Of a stretch of DNA of 64,000 nucleotides, positions 35,819 through 45,395 are shown piece by piece. The notes under the pieces are model-generated. The model had not been told where the DNA came from and did no database searches. It saw only the letters and a program-made list of their open reading frames with translations. Source of the DNA: Clostridia bacterium (lineage in GTDB: Bacteria; Bacillota; Clostridia; Oscillospirales; Acutalibacteraceae); NCBI GenBank assembly GCA_017521925.1, contig JAFXBG010000015.1:1-64000 (forward strand). The letters run 5' to 3'. Made by a program: the position numbers and the translations under genes. Within the stretch, counting starts at the first letter, position 1. Every line of letters starts with the position of its first letter.

Positions 35819-37630
35819 TTGAGCTTTCCTCAGGATAAAATAAGAAATTTCAGCATCATTGCCCATATCGACCACGGCAAATCTACCCTTGCTGACAGAA
35901 TATTGGAGCACACCTCGGCTGTAAGCCAACGTGATATGCAAAGCCAGCTTCTTGACAATATGGATTTGGAAAGGGAAAGAGGCATTACAATCAAAGCCCG
36001 TGCTGTTACCTTAAGATATACTGCCGACGACGGCGAGGATTACCTCTTTAACCTTATCGATACCCCCGGTCACGTTGACTTTAACTATGAGGTAAGCCGA
36101 AGTCTGGCAGCTTGCGAGGGTGCGGTTTTAGTTGTTGATGCTTCTCAGGGTATTGAGGCTCAGACCCTTGCAAATACTTATCTTGCTGTTGACACAGGTT
36201 TAGAGATTCTGCCTGTTGTTAATAAAATCGATTTACCCAGTGCCGACCCTAAGAGGGTTAAGAATGAGATTGAGGATATTATCGGTATTCCTGCACAGGA
36301 TTGCCCTGAAATTTCAGCGAAAGCCAACATCAACATCCACGATGTTTTAGAGCAGATTGTACGTGAAGTACCTGCTCCTACAGGGGACCCTGATGCCCCC
36401 TTAAAGGCTATGATTTTTGACTCCTACTATGACTCCTACAAGGGCGTTATTATTTATGTAAGAGTAAAAGAGGGTACCATAAAGGTTGGCGATGAGTTTA
36501 AATTGATGCAGACGGGTTCAGTGTTTAATGTTGTTGAGTGCGGTCATATGCTGGCGACTTCTCTTGACCCTGTTGGCGAGTTAAAGGCTGGCGAGGTTGG
36601 TTATATTACCGCATCTATTAAAACTTTAGGCGACGCAAAAGTAGGCGACACAGTTACTTTAACTGAAAATCCTGCTGACGAGCCTTTGCCAGGATATCGC
36701 GAAATTCAGTCTATGGTTTTCTGCGGTGTTTATCCTGCCGACGGTGCCAGATATGGCGATTTAAGAGATGCCTTGGAAAAGTTAAAGCTTAATGATGCAT
36801 CCTTAACATACGAGGCAGAAACCTCTGTAGCTCTTGGCTTTGGCTTCAGATGCGGTTTCTTAGGGCTTCTTCATATGGAGATTATTCAGGAGCGACTTGA
36901 GCGAGAGTTTAACCTTGACCTTATCACCACAGCGCCTTCTGTAAGCTATCGTATTACCTTTACCGACGGCACTGTGAAGATGATAGATAACCCTACAAAC
37001 TACCCTGACCCTGCACTTATAGCAAGCACCGAGGAGCCTATTACAAATGCTCACATCTATTCTCCAACAGAATATGTTGGTAACATTATGGAGCTTTGTC
37101 AGGACAGACGCGGTAATTTTAAGGGTATGACATATATCGACTCTGACAGAGTTGACATTCACTATGAACTACCTCTTGCAGAGATTATCTACGACTTTTT
37201 CGATACTCTTAAGGCGCGTACACGAGGCTATGCTTCTTTTGACTATGAGCTTAAGGATTATCAGGAGAGCAAGCTTGTTAAGCTTGATATTATGCTTAAC
37301 GGCGAGGTTGTAGATGCACTTTCCTTTATTATTCATGCCGACAAAGCCTATCCCAGAGCAAGAAAAATGGCAGAAAAGCTTAAGGATAAAATCCCCCGCC
37401 AGCTTTTTGAAGTTCCCATTCAGGCTTGTATCGGCGGTAAGATTATTGCCAGAGAAACCGTTAAGGCTATGCGTAAGGACGTTCTTGCCAAGTGCTACGG
37501 CGGTGATATTACCCGAAAGAAAAAGCTTCTTGAAAAACAGAAAGAGGGTAAAAAGCGTATGCGTCAGTTGGGTACCGTTGAGGTGCCTCAGGAGGCGTTT
37601 ATGGCAGTTCTCAAGCTTGATACAGACTAA
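35819..37630 (+). CDS. lepA: Elongation factor 4 (LepA)
   Basis: A 603-residue translational GTPase that acts on ribosomes. The G domain has [14 protein letters not shown] (G1), RERGITIKA (G2), DTPGHVDF (G3), NKIDLPSAD (G4) and SAK (G5). EF-G-like domains II, III and V follow, and the LepA-specific C-terminal domain ends with [28 protein letters not shown]. The start is TTG, preceded by AGGTGAG. The gene stands alone with its own promoter and terminator. Confidence 0.97.
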   Translation: MSFPQDKIRNFSIIAHIDHGKSTLADRILEHTSAVSQRDMQSQLLDNMDLERERGITIKARAVTLRYTADDGEDYLFNLIDTPGHVDFNYEVSRSLAACEGAVLVVDASQGIEAQTLANTYLAVDTGLEILPVVNKIDLPSADPKRVKNEIEDIIGIPAQDCPEISAKANINIHDVLEQIVREVPAPTGDPDAPLKAMIFDSYYDSYKGVIIYVRVKEGTIKVGDEFKLMQTGSVFNVVECGHMLATSLDPVGELKAGEVGYITASIKTLGDAKVGDTVTLTENPADEPLPGYREIQSMVFCGVYPADGARYGDLRDALEKLKLNDASLTYEAETSVALGFGFRCGFLGLLHMEIIQERLEREFNLDLITTAPSVSYRITFTDGTVKMIDNPTNYPDPALIASTEEPITNAHIYSPTEYVGNIMELCQDRRGNFKGMTYIDSDRVDIHYELPLAEIIYDFFDTLKARTRGYASFDYELKDYQESKLVKLDIMLNGEVVDALSFIIHADKAYPRARKMAEKLKDKIPRQLFEVPIQACIGGKIIARETVKAMRKDVLAKCYGGDITRKKKLLEKQKEGKKRMRQLGTVEVPQEAFMAVLKLDTD

Positions 37631-37648
37631 TATAGTACCTATAATAAA

Positions 37649-37687
37649 GCACCGCAGACTTAAAGAAAAGTCTGCGGTGCGATTTTT
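37649..37687 (+). terminator. lepA terminator
   Basis: GCACCGCAGACTT / AAGTCTGCGGTGC 13-bp stem, then TTTTT. Confidence 0.95.
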
Positions 37688-37694
37688 ATGTGTT

Positions 37695-38456
37695 TTATTT
37701 CTTTCTTGCCAGTATGGGGAAAACTAAATTTGCCGTGGAAAGTAAAAGCAAAAGTATGGGAACAGGTGTGCTTTTAAGAACGTAAGAATAGCTTGGCATT
37801 ACTGACACAAAAATCAGCAAAGAGAATATGGTAATTGCAGTTGTTATAATTGGAAACACCAAGGGCATTCGGTTGCGTTTTACAAGTGCTAAAATAAAGG
37901 ATGGTATAAGTAAGGCAATGCATATAAACGTTAGAATAGCACAAATGCCAAAGTCTTCTACGCCGTAGTGCTCTAACATAAAGCTGTAATCAAGCATTTT
38001 ATAAATATTGTAGGGTTTACCGTCCAGAGTAAACCAAGGCAAAAGAGCAACAAAAAACATTATTGCCGTAACTCCAGCCGATATAAAAGTAAATGGGTTA
38101 TGCTTAGGCGCAGTGACGGGGTTTCTGAAGTAAGAAACAGGCTCAACGGGTACATACTGTACGCCCTGCGGTGTCTGAACAGGTCTCAGATACTGAGGTT
38201 GAGGTATAGAAGGAGGGCTCTGTGTCTGATGATGCAGGTAGAGATTATGCACAGGCTGAGAGTATGCAGGCTCAGTGGTAACAGCTTGCTGAGGCTTAGG
38301 CTCAGACATCACACTGGTGTAAGGGTTATCCTCGGCAATACTTTCACTTTGCGAAACAGCATTATTTACAGATATGTCAAGCTCTACAGCTTTTCCGCAT
38401 GCAGAGCAGAATTTGCTGCTCTCGGGAAGTTTACTTCCACAATGCGTGCAATACAT
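37695..38456 (-). CDS. Zinc-ribbon membrane protein
   Basis: A 253-residue protein starting with a zinc ribbon (MYCTHCGSKL, then FCSACGKAVEL), a Pro/Gln-rich linker (about 45-125), and four TM segments (about 134-154, 172-195, 200-220 and 225-245). This architecture is common in clostridial proteins of unknown role. The ATG at 38456 has AAAGGAG upstream; starting at 38501 would put residues before the zinc ribbon. It may sense or organise membrane proteins, but no function is shown. Confidence 0.75.
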   Translation of the reverse strand: MYCTHCGSKLPESSKFCSACGKAVELDISVNNAVSQSESIAEDNPYTSVMSEPKPQQAVTTEPAYSQPVHNLYLHHQTQSPPSIPQPQYLRPVQTPQGVQYVPVEPVSYFRNPVTAPKHNPFTFISAGVTAIMFFVALLPWFTLDGKPYNIYKMLDYSFMLEHYGVEDFGICAILTFICIALLIPSFILALVKRNRMPLVFPIITTAITIFSLLIFVSVMPSYSYVLKSTPVPILLLLLSTANLVFPILARKK

Positions 38457-38517
38457 AAAATCAACTCCTTTGCTTATTAAATATATTATCGCATTAAACA
38501 CAAAATGTCAAACAAAA

Positions 38518-38544
38518 ACACCCGAAAGCAGAGCCTTCGGGTGT
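38518..38544 (-). terminator. Terminator of rplM-rpsI
   Basis: ACACCCGAA / TTCGGGTGT stem; on the minus strand it is followed by a T-rich TTTTTGTTT tract. Confidence 0.85.
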
Positions 38545-38570
38545 ATCTTGTGAATATAAGAAATAACTGA

Positions 38571-38972
38571 TTATCTCTTTGAGAACTGAGGAGCACGTCT
38601 TGCGCCCTTGAGACCGGGCTTCTTACGCTCTTTCATTCTGGGATCACGTGTAAGGAAGCCAGCCTTCTTAAGTGTTGCACGGAGTGCCTCACTGTCATAC
38701 TGAAGGAGAGCTCTGGAGATGCCGTGACGGATTGCACCAGCCTGACCTGTAACGCCGCCGCCTGCAACTCTGCAAACTACGTCAAACTTTGCGCCTGTCT
38801 CTGTAAGCTCAAGAGGCTGACGAACAATGAGTTTGAGTGTCTCGAGACCGAAGTAATCGTCGATGTCTCTGTCGTTGATTGTGATTTTGCCTGTACCCTG
38901 ATAGAGGCGAACACGAGCAACTGAGCTCTTTCTTCTGCCTGTACCGTAGAAATAAGGTGCCTTATCGTACAT
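38571..38972 (-). CDS. rpsI: Small ribosomal subunit protein uS9
   Basis: A 133-residue protein of the 30S subunit, ending in the conserved [24 protein letters not shown]-type tail whose last residues reach the P-site tRNA. The N-terminus has the family pattern [16 protein letters not shown]. It is 17 bp downstream of rplM, the universal L13-S9 pair, and ends at a strong terminator. Confidence 0.97.
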   Translation of the reverse strand: MYDKAPYFYGTGRRKSSVARVRLYQGTGKITINDRDIDDYFGLETLKLIVRQPLELTETGAKFDVVCRVAGGGVTGQAGAIRHGISRALLQYDSEALRATLKKAGFLTRDPRMKERKKPGLKGARRAPQFSKR

Positions 38973-38989
38973 TGTTGTGTCCTCCTTTC

Positions 38990-39418
38990 TTACATTTCAA
39001 AAGCCTCAGGCTTCTGTGCCTGATGGTTATGCTCGCTACCTGCAAAAAGTCTGAGTCTGAGCATCTGATCTCTGCCTAAAGAGTTAGAGGGAATCATACC
39101 CTTAACTGCAAGCTCCATTGCCTTTTCGGGCTTTGTAGCCATAAGAGTTTTGTAATCAACCTCTTTGAGGTGACCAACGTAACCTGTGTGTCTGTACCAC
39201 TTCTTCTGAGTGAGCTTGTTACCTGTGAGCACTGCGTCCTTGCAGTTGATGATAACAACATGGTCGCCGCAATCTACATGGGGAGTAAAAGTAACCTTGT
39301 GCTTACCTCTGAGGAGTGTAGCTGCCTGAGCAGCAACCTTACCGAGGGGCTTGCCGGCTGCATCTATTACATACCACTTGCGGTCGATTTCGCCTTTTTT
39401 AGCCATAAAAGTTGACAT
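38990..39418 (-). CDS. rplM: Large ribosomal subunit protein uL13
   Basis: A 142-residue 50S protein; motifs [40 protein letters not shown] and [21 protein letters not shown]. The start at 39418 has CAGGAGG upstream. It is the first gene of the rplM-rpsI operon and has a clear promoter 43-72 bp upstream. Confidence 0.97.
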   Translation of the reverse strand: MSTFMAKKGEIDRKWYVIDAAGKPLGKVAAQAATLLRGKHKVTFTPHVDCGDHVVIINCKDAVLTGNKLTQKKWYRHTGYVGHLKEVDYKTLMATKPEKAMELAVKGMIPSNSLGRDQMLRLRLFAGSEHNHQAQKPEAFEM

Positions 39419-39460
39419 AGCAAAAAACCTCCTGATATTTTCATTTTTTCGTGCCTCAGT

Positions 39461-39489
39461 ATAATAACACAGCCCCAAAATAAAGTCAA
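39461..39489 (-). promoter_or_regulatory. rplM-rpsI promoter
   Basis: On the minus strand TTGACT (complement of 39484-39489), 17 bp, TATTAT (complement of 39461-39466). Confidence 0.75.
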
Positions 39490-39530
39490 CACCTTTTTGG
39501 AGAATTTTTAATTTACTATTGGCACATCTT

Positions 39531-39570
39531 TAAAATGCTCCCAAATGCTCCAAAATGCTCGCGAATCCTC
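39531..39570. repeat. 10-bp tandem repeat upstream of the glucokinase gene
   Basis: Four units of 10 bp: TAAAATGCTC, CCAAATGCTC, CAAAATGCTC, GCGAATCCTC. The fourth unit also starts an inverted repeat TCGCGAAT-CCTC-ATTTGCGA (39559-39578). The array sits about 165 bp upstream of the glucokinase start and 40-80 bp upstream of the divergent rplM promoter. The rest of the 318-bp intergenic region holds an AT-rich stretch and possible -10 TATACT at 39659-39664. Confidence 0.6.
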
Positions 39571-39736
39571 ATTTGCGATTTTTATTAAAATTACATTTTT
39601 GTAATGAAAAATTTAAGAAAACTTGCAAAACCCTCTTTATAAAGGGCAAACGCTGTGGTATACTTACAGTGTATGAGGGTAGCTTTATGCCCTGAAATGT
39701 ACGGAAAAGTATTATAAACTGAAAGAAGGATTTTTT

Positions 39737-40699
39737 ATGTACAGACTTGGTATTGACCTTGGCGGCACAAACATTGTTGCCGGTGTTGTAAACGAAAATT
39801 ATGAGATTGTTGCAAAAGCACAGTGCAAAACTGCTGTTCCCAGACCTGAGGCTGAAATCTGTGATTCTATGGCAGAGGTAGCCTTAGCAGCGATTGCTGA
39901 GGCAGGCATTACTTTAGATGATATTGATTCCGTTGGTATCGGTGTTCCCGGTGCAGTTAACCCTGAAACAGGTATTATTGAATACTCCGCTAATCTTTTC
40001 TTCCATAACTGGGCGGTTACACAGATGATGCAGGAACGTCTTAATGGCAAAAAGGTTATTATCGAAAATGATGCAAACGCTGCAGCATATGGTGAGTATC
40101 TTGCAGGTTCTGCAAAGGGCGCTAAGAACGCAATTGCTATTACTATCGGCACAGGTGTTGGCGGCGGTATTATTATCGACGGCAAAATCTACTCTGGCTC
40201 TAACTACGCAGGTGCTGAAATGGGCCATATGGTAATTGTTAAGGACGGCAAAGAGTGTGCTTGCGGCAGAGAGGGTTGTTGGGAAGCTTATGCTTCTGCA
40301 ACAGGTCTTATCAATATGACAAAAGAGGCTATTTTAAAGGAAAAGCCTGATTTCTCCTATATGCTTAAGTCTGTTGACGGCGATATCAATAAGGTTGACG
40401 GCAGAACTGCTTTTGATGCAATGCGTGCAGGAGATAACAGTGGTAAGGCTGTAGTTGATGAGTACATTGGCTACCTTGCTTGCGGTATTATCAACGCAAT
40501 TAACATCTTCCAGCCTGATGTGCTTTGCATCGGCGGCGGTGTTTCAAACGAGGGCGAAACCCTGCTTGCTCCTTTAAGAGCTATTATCGAGAAGGAACGT
40601 TACACCAAGCACAATCCCAAGCAGACAGTTGTTTGCAAAGCAAGCCTTGGCAACGATGCAGGTCTTATCGGTGCCGCTTTCCTCGGCGATTTATATTAA
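39737..40699 (+). CDS. glk: ROK family glucokinase
   Basis: A 320-residue sugar kinase, phosphorylating glucose with ATP in the cytoplasm. The ATP loop is GIDLGGTNIVAGVV; ENDANAAAYGEY contains the catalytic Asp; the zinc motif ECACGREGCWE (CxCGxxGCxE) is complete and GGGVSNEG closes the fold. The full zinc motif favours glucokinase over a ROK repressor, and there is no N-terminal helix-turn-helix. The next gene encodes a beta-phosphoglucomutase-like enzyme, linking the pair to alpha-glucan or disaccharide use. Confidence 0.93.
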   Translation: MYRLGIDLGGTNIVAGVVNENYEIVAKAQCKTAVPRPEAEICDSMAEVALAAIAEAGITLDDIDSVGIGVPGAVNPETGIIEYSANLFFHNWAVTQMMQERLNGKKVIIENDANAAAYGEYLAGSAKGAKNAIAITIGTGVGGGIIIDGKIYSGSNYAGAEMGHMVIVKDGKECACGREGCWEAYASATGLINMTKEAILKEKPDFSYMLKSVDGDINKVDGRTAFDAMRAGDNSGKAVVDEYIGYLACGIINAINIFQPDVLCIGGGVSNEGETLLAPLRAIIEKERYTKHNPKQTVVCKASLGNDAGLIGAAFLGDLY

Positions 40700-40707
40700 T
40701 AATAATG

Positions 40708-40730
40708 CCCCGTCGTTTGAAGCGGCGGGG
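40708..40730 (+). terminator. Probable attenuating hairpin after glk
   Basis: CCCCGTCG / CGGCGGGG stem followed by TTTAAAA, 8 bp after the glk stop and 26 bp before the next gene, so partial read-through is possible. Confidence 0.6.
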
Positions 40731-40756
40731 TTTAAAATTATCCTTATGAGGTAATT

Positions 40757-41389
40757 ATGATTGATATTAACAAATACAAAGCTTTTATTTTCGATTTTGA
40801 CGGTGTTGTAATGGACACCGAATCTTTGCATTTTAAAGCATGGAACAAAGGCTTTTCGCTTTTGGGCAATACTCTTACAGAGAAAGAGTATCTGCCCCTT
40901 AAAAGTACGGGCAGAAAGCATATTGTAAATACTTTCTCACATAAAATCGGCAGAGAAATAACCGAGGAAGAAACCTTGGAGATTTGCAAAATCAAAGACG
41001 ATTATTTTAAGGAGCTTTGCAAGAATATCGACAAAAACTTGCTTATTAAAGGCATTGAAGATTTCCTTATAAAGCTTAAAAGCGAAAACAAAAAAATCGC
41101 CGTTGCATCTTCGGCATCCACTACAACAGAACTGCTTAAAAAAGTGGGGCTTACAAAATATTTTGATGTTGTTGCCGACGGTAACTTAGGACTCCCCAAA
41201 AAGCCCGACCCCGCAGTTTTTCTTAAAGCCGCCTCTCTTTTAGGGGTTGATGCAAAGGACTGCCTTGTGTTTGAGGATTCTTTGGCAGGACTAAAAGCCG
41301 CTGAGAATGCAAAAATGGATTTTGTGGCAGTAAGCGGAATAAAAAGCGAGAAAGCAGTTCTTGAAATAGAGGATTTTACTGAAGTGTAA
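40757..41389 (+). CDS. HAD-family hydrolase, beta-phosphoglucomutase-like
   Basis: A 210-residue enzyme. HAD motif I is DFDGVVMDTE (nucleophile and acid-base Asp), motif II is VASSAS, motif III is KKPDPAVFL and motif IV is FEDSLAGLKAA. The helical cap lies at about 20-90. The DGVxxDTE form and cap type fit the beta-phosphoglucomutase group, which converts beta-glucose 1-phosphate to glucose 6-phosphate. Its position 57 bp after glucokinase supports a role in maltose or trehalose phosphorylase products. Other sugar-phosphate substrates cannot be excluded. Confidence 0.8.
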   Translation: MIDINKYKAFIFDFDGVVMDTESLHFKAWNKGFSLLGNTLTEKEYLPLKSTGRKHIVNTFSHKIGREITEEETLEICKIKDDYFKELCKNIDKNLLIKGIEDFLIKLKSENKKIAVASSASTTTELLKKVGLTKYFDVVADGNLGLPKKPDPAVFLKAASLLGVDAKDCLVFEDSLAGLKAAENAKMDFVAVSGIKSEKAVLEIEDFTEV

Positions 41390-41408
41390 GGAAACCTATT
41401 ATAAAAAA

Positions 41409-41454
41409 GAAAGAGAGAGCAAAACGGATACTTTTCCGTAATGTTCTCTCTTTT
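41409..41454 (+). terminator. Terminator of glk-HAD operon
   Basis: AAGAGAGAG-type arm pairs with TTCTCTCTTT; an inner AAACGGA/TCCGT stem extends it; T-rich end. Confidence 0.75.
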
Positions 41455-41478
41455 TGTTTTATTTACAGTACAGGCTTT

Positions 41479-41505
41479 GATGTGCGGATGATATCCACAT
41501 GTACA
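41479..41505. repeat. Degenerate palindromic repeat upstream of element C
   Basis: GATGTGCGGATGATATCCACATGT is an imperfect palindrome matching the general form of the GGGGCGAT-type repeat seen near element D. It stands about 10 bp upstream of element C. Confidence 0.45.
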
Positions 41506-41513
41506 CCATAGCC

Positions 41514-41583
41514 CCGCCGTTAATGAACTTATCCTTTAAATGAAATTTATCTAAAGGTGGAATTGCCCTCAGTGGCTAACCTG
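41514..41583 (+). repeat. Dispersed hairpin element, copy C
   Basis: Copy C of the ~70-75 bp element: CCGCCGTTAATGA, CCTTTAAATGAAATTTATC, AAAGGTGGAATTGCCCTC and CAGT-GGCTA-ACCTG (stem with one bulged C). The GGC of the small hairpin is GGT here, keeping a G-U pair. The copy ends at the trpS stop codon. Confidence 0.7.
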
Positions 41584-42597
41584 TTATTTGTGAATAAAGC
41601 CGATTTTCTTCATTGCCTTATCAAGGGTACGCTGAGCCATTCTTTCTGCAATTTCTGCACCTTTGCGGTAAGATTCCTCAAGATATGCCTTATCATTAAT
41701 GAGCTTTTCATATCTTTCTCTTATGGGTCTGAGCTCCTCAATAACAGCTTCGCCAACTGCTACCTTAAAGTCGCCGTAGCCTTTACCTGCAAACTCATTT
41801 TCGATGTCTTCCATAGACTTACCTGTAACAACAGAGTAAATACCCATAAGGTTGTTAATGCCGTCCTTGCCTTCACCATAAGCAACTCTCGCTTCGCTGT
41901 CGGTAACTGCACGCTTGAATTTCTTAAGGATAACATCGGGGGAGTCAAGAAGAGATACGCAAGCATTAACGTTTTCGTCGGACTTGCTCATCTTCTTTGT
42001 GGGGTCCTGTAAGCTCATTACCCTTGCACCGTTCTTGGGGATAAAGCCCTCAGGAACTGTAAAGGTGGGGGAGTAAAGGGAGTTAAATCTTCCTGCAATA
42101 TCTCTTGCTAATTCAATGTGCTGTTTCTGGTCAGCGCCAACGGGAACAAGGTCAGCCTGATAAAGTAAAATATCAGCAGCCATAAGGCAGGGGTAAGTGA
42201 AAAGACCTGCGTTGATGTTGTCAGCATGCTTTGCAGATTTGTCCTTAAACTGAGTCATACGTGAAAGCTCGCCAAACTGAGTATAGCAGTTTAAGATCCA
42301 TGCAAGCTCTGCGTGCTGATGCACGTGGCTCTGAATAAAGAATATGCTTTTTTCTACGTCAATGCCGCAAGCAAGGATAGAAGCATATGCGTCAAGAACA
42401 TTCTTACGCATTTTTGCAGGCTCCTGACGAACCGTAATTGTGTGTAAATCTGCTAATGTGTAAATGCAGTTGTGGGTTCCTTCCTCCTGCATAACTACCC
42501 AGTTTTTAAGTGCACCAAGGTAGTTGCCCAGAGTAATTGTACCTGAGGGCTGAATGGCACTGTATACTATTTTCTTTTTCTCTGCTGTGTTTTCCAT
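41584..42597 (-). CDS. trpS: Tryptophan-tRNA ligase
   Basis: A 337-residue class Ic synthetase that charges tRNA-Trp. The HIGH motif is PSGTITLGNYLG (about 18-29) and the KMSKS motif is TKKMSKSDENVN (about 201-212). The KPSG-like start, the MTQFKDKSAKH segment and the length all fit TrpRS. The start has GAGGAAT upstream and lies 20 bp after the aminotransferase gene, so the two are probably co-transcribed. No T-box is seen upstream of the pair, unlike trpB in the same window. Confidence 0.96.
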   Translation of the reverse strand: MENTAEKKKIVYSAIQPSGTITLGNYLGALKNWVVMQEEGTHNCIYTLADLHTITVRQEPAKMRKNVLDAYASILACGIDVEKSIFFIQSHVHQHAELAWILNCYTQFGELSRMTQFKDKSAKHADNINAGLFTYPCLMAADILLYQADLVPVGADQKQHIELARDIAGRFNSLYSPTFTVPEGFIPKNGARVMSLQDPTKKMSKSDENVNACVSLLDSPDVILKKFKRAVTDSEARVAYGEGKDGINNLMGIYSVVTGKSMEDIENEFAGKGYGDFKVAVGEAVIEELRPIRERYEKLINDKAYLEESYRKGAEIAERMAQRTLDKAMKKIGFIHK

Positions 42598-42617
42598 TTT
42601 GTATTCCTCACTCTGAA

Positions 42618-43802
42618 TTAAAGTGTTTTAGAAACTCTGCCTAAAATCTCAATACCCTTTTTAAGCTGTTCGTTAGAAGGTGTTGAGAAGTTAATGCGGA
42701 AGTTGTGGGAGATTTCTTTTTCGTCGGTTAAGAATGCGTTGCCTGGAACTACGCAAACCTTGTTTTTAACAAGCTCAAGGCAGAATGCGTTCATATCAAC
42801 ATCCTCAGGCAGTGTACACCAGATAAAGAGTCCGCCCTCAACATCGCCATATGTAATCTTGTCAGAAAGGTTTTCTTTGAGTAAGCTCATTGTGTACTCA
42901 AGCTTTTCGCTGTAAAGCTTTCTGAGCATCTCAAGGTGAGCTTCGAAGTCGTACTTTGTCATAAATTCGTTGCAAACAACCTGTGACCACATATTTGTAT
43001 GTACATCCTCGCCCTGTTTGCAAACAACCATTTTCTGAATAATTTCATTAGGTGCCACACACCAGCCAACACGCATACCGGGAGAAATAACCTTTGAGAA
43101 AGAGCCTGCGTAAATTACCAGACCGTCGGTATCGAAAGACTTGATGTTGGGTAAATCCTCACCCTTATATCTCAGCTCGCCGTAGGGGTTGTCCTCTAAA
43201 ATAAGCACGTTGTACTTTTTGGCTAGCTCGTACATTTTCTTTCTCTTTTCAAGGCTCATTGTAATGCCTGAGGGATTCTGGAAGTTGGGGATTGTATAGA
43301 TAAAGCGGATGTTTTCGTTTTCATTAAGTGCTTTTTCCAAAGCCTCCATATTCATTCCGTCAGCGTCCATAGGAACACCCACAAGCTTTGCGTTGTAGCT
43401 TCTGAAAGTGTTGAGAGAGCCGATAAAGGAAGGAGCCTCGGTAATAACAACGTTGCCCTCGTTTACCAAAGATTTTGTTACAAGGTCCATAACCTGCTGA
43501 GCACCTGAGGTGATAATAAGGTCGTTTCCCTGCATATTAACACTGTATTTATCTGTCATATATTTCTTGAGGGTTTCTCTTAAAGGAGCATAACCCTCGG
43601 TAAGACCATACTGCAAAGCTAAAACAGGATTTTCTTTAAGGAGATTAGCGGAAATTTCAGCTACGGCTTCCTTTGGAAAAGCATCAGGTGCAGGATTGCC
43701 TGCTGAAAGAGATACAACCTCAGGGTCGGCTGCATACTTAAATATTTCCCTGATAGCACTGGGCTTAAGAGTATTGACTCTGTCAGAAAATGTATAATTC
43801 AT
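42618..43802 (-). CDS. PLP-dependent aminotransferase (class I/II, LysN/2-aminoadipate type)
   Basis: A 394-residue PLP enzyme. Motifs: SLSAGNPAPDAFP, GLTEGYAPLRE, TSGAQQVMDL, TIPNFQNPSG (PLP ring contact), EDNPYGELRY and the PLP-lysine segment YAGSFSKVISPGMRVGW. This set fits the MocR-like/2-aminoadipate or aromatic aminotransferase group without a DNA-binding domain. The substrate is not certain; position before trpS could point to aromatic amino acids. It starts an operon with trpS. Confidence 0.88.
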   Translation of the reverse strand: MNYTFSDRVNTLKPSAIREIFKYAADPEVVSLSAGNPAPDAFPKEAVAEISANLLKENPVLALQYGLTEGYAPLRETLKKYMTDKYSVNMQGNDLIITSGAQQVMDLVTKSLVNEGNVVITEAPSFIGSLNTFRSYNAKLVGVPMDADGMNMEALEKALNENENIRFIYTIPNFQNPSGITMSLEKRKKMYELAKKYNVLILEDNPYGELRYKGEDLPNIKSFDTDGLVIYAGSFSKVISPGMRVGWCVAPNEIIQKMVVCKQGEDVHTNMWSQVVCNEFMTKYDFEAHLEMLRKLYSEKLEYTMSLLKENLSDKITYGDVEGGLFIWCTLPEDVDMNAFCLELVKNKVCVVPGNAFLTDEKEISHNFRINFSTPSNEQLKKGIEILGRVSKTL

Positions 43803-43951
43803 AAATAACGCCTCTAGTCTAAATAAATCTTAACTTTTATTTTAACATATATAAACGTAATGTGCAAATTTTTTTAAAAAACTTCTAAAAACAGTTACAA
43901 AAGGCTTTGATAAAAGAAAAATAATCACAATTCGGTTACTTTTGTTGCCTT

Positions 43952-43980
43952 TTTGGTATGCTTTGTTGTATAGTTATACT
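43952..43980 (+). promoter_or_regulatory. Promoter of the DHHW protein gene
   Basis: TTTGGT (43952-43957), 17 bp, TATACT (43975-43980), about 70 bp before the start codon. Nothing else is seen in the 248-bp gap. Confidence 0.5.
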
Positions 43981-44050
43981 GTATAAATGTCTAAATCTGT
44001 CTTTATATAAAGACGGAGGTTGTTTTAAGGATTTTTAGGAGAGAGGAAAA

Positions 44051-45361
44051 ATGAGAAGAAGACGAAGAAATGATGATGAATTCTTCATTGGTATGGTGGG
44101 TTCAAGCTATACTGTAAACCGCAAACACAGAAAAAGGAAAAATAAGCATGTTCAGAAAAAGCTTTTGTTCCGTGCCTTGATTATCGCGGTATGCGTACTT
44201 GTGGTGGCAGGTCTTGCGGCACTGACAGCCTTTGTTATTGTGCCTTTTGTTCAGGGACTTGTATCTGCAACACCTGACGAGGCTACAAAAGACGAGGTTG
44301 CAGTTGTTACAACTGTACCGTCTGCAACTGTTCCTGTTACAGAGGCTATTGTAACCACTGTACCTGTAACAACAGAAGCACCTACAACTACTGTACCGCC
44401 TACAACAGCTGCAACTCCTGTTGCAGAGGGTCACATAAAGCCTCAGATTGATGACGACGGCAGTAAGGCGGAAATGGCAACCAACACAATCTGTATCTGG
44501 AACAATCAGGCATTCAACCTGTTTTTCAGCGGCAACAAGGCGGCTGAATACTACGCAGATGCTATTAACGGCTACGCCAAAAAGCTTCCTAAAGACGTTA
44601 AGGTCTACAATATGGTTGTTGGTAACCATACCGAGTTCGGTCTGCCTGAAAGACTTATCAAAGATGGTATAGAGACCGACTCTCAGTCAGATAATATTAA
44701 ACATATTATTGATAACCTGAATGACAGAGTAACTCCCATAGATTGCTACAATAAGCTTTCTGAGCATTGCAACGAGTATATCTTCTACGGTACTGACCAC
44801 CATTGGACTGCCTTAGGTGCATATTACGGCTACGAGGCTTTCTGTGAAACCTTAGGTCTTACTCCTATGGATATTACAAAGTCAGAAAAAGAGAGTATAG
44901 ACGGATTTTTAGGCTCACTTTATACTGCTACGGGTTCTTCTAAGCTTGCAGATAATACAGACACGGTTGATTATTACAGCCTGCCCGTTGAAACCTACGC
45001 AGTTATGAATGAACGTTACGGCTCATCAGCCCTTACAGTTGATGTTTATTACCCTGCGGCAACCGGCGGTGAGCTTACCTACGGTGTTTTCTGCTGGGGT
45101 GATACAGCCCAGTTTGTTATCCATTCCGATTGCGGTACAGGCAGAAAAATTGCTGTAGTAAAAGATAGCTTTGCAAATGCTTTTGCACCATATCTTGCTG
45201 CAAACTACGACGAAGTTCACCTTATTGACTACCGCTATTGGTATGGCGATTTTAACAGCTACTTAAAGGATAACGGTATAAAAGAAGTTCTGTTTTTGAA
45301 TAATACCATGTCTGCAAACACTGCATCTCAGGTTGATTCAATATCCAACATATTCGGTTAA
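44051..45361 (+). CDS. Membrane-anchored DHHW/SGNH-like protein
   Basis: A 436-residue type II membrane protein: a very basic cytoplasmic start (MRRRRRND), one TM segment (about 45-68), a Thr/Pro/Val linker (about 75-135), then an extracellular domain with YGTDHHWTALGAYYGYE. The DHHW motif belongs to the DHHW/AlgX-AlgJ group of SGNH-like enzymes that O-acetylate exported polysaccharides; KIAVVKDSFANAF gives the serine block typical of AlgX-like proteins. A partner MBOAT is encoded at 54234-55841. RBS AGGAGAGAGG is upstream. Confidence 0.82.
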   Translation: MRRRRRNDDEFFIGMVGSSYTVNRKHRKRKNKHVQKKLLFRALIIAVCVLVVAGLAALTAFVIVPFVQGLVSATPDEATKDEVAVVTTVPSATVPVTEAIVTTVPVTTEAPTTTVPPTTAATPVAEGHIKPQIDDDGSKAEMATNTICIWNNQAFNLFFSGNKAAEYYADAINGYAKKLPKDVKVYNMVVGNHTEFGLPERLIKDGIETDSQSDNIKHIIDNLNDRVTPIDCYNKLSEHCNEYIFYGTDHHWTALGAYYGYEAFCETLGLTPMDITKSEKESIDGFLGSLYTATGSSKLADNTDTVDYYSLPVETYAVMNERYGSSALTVDVYYPAATGGELTYGVFCWGDTAQFVIHSDCGTGRKIAVVKDSFANAFAPYLAANYDEVHLIDYRYWYGDFNSYLKDNGIKEVLFLNNTMSANTASQVDSISNIFG

Positions 45362-45395
45362 TTCCGGAAGTATAAACCTGAGAGGAGAGATAAAA

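Noticed and set aside
43803-44050. T-box upstream of the aminotransferase-trpS operon
   Set aside because: I searched for GGTGGNACCGCG and a terminator pair on the minus strand and found neither.
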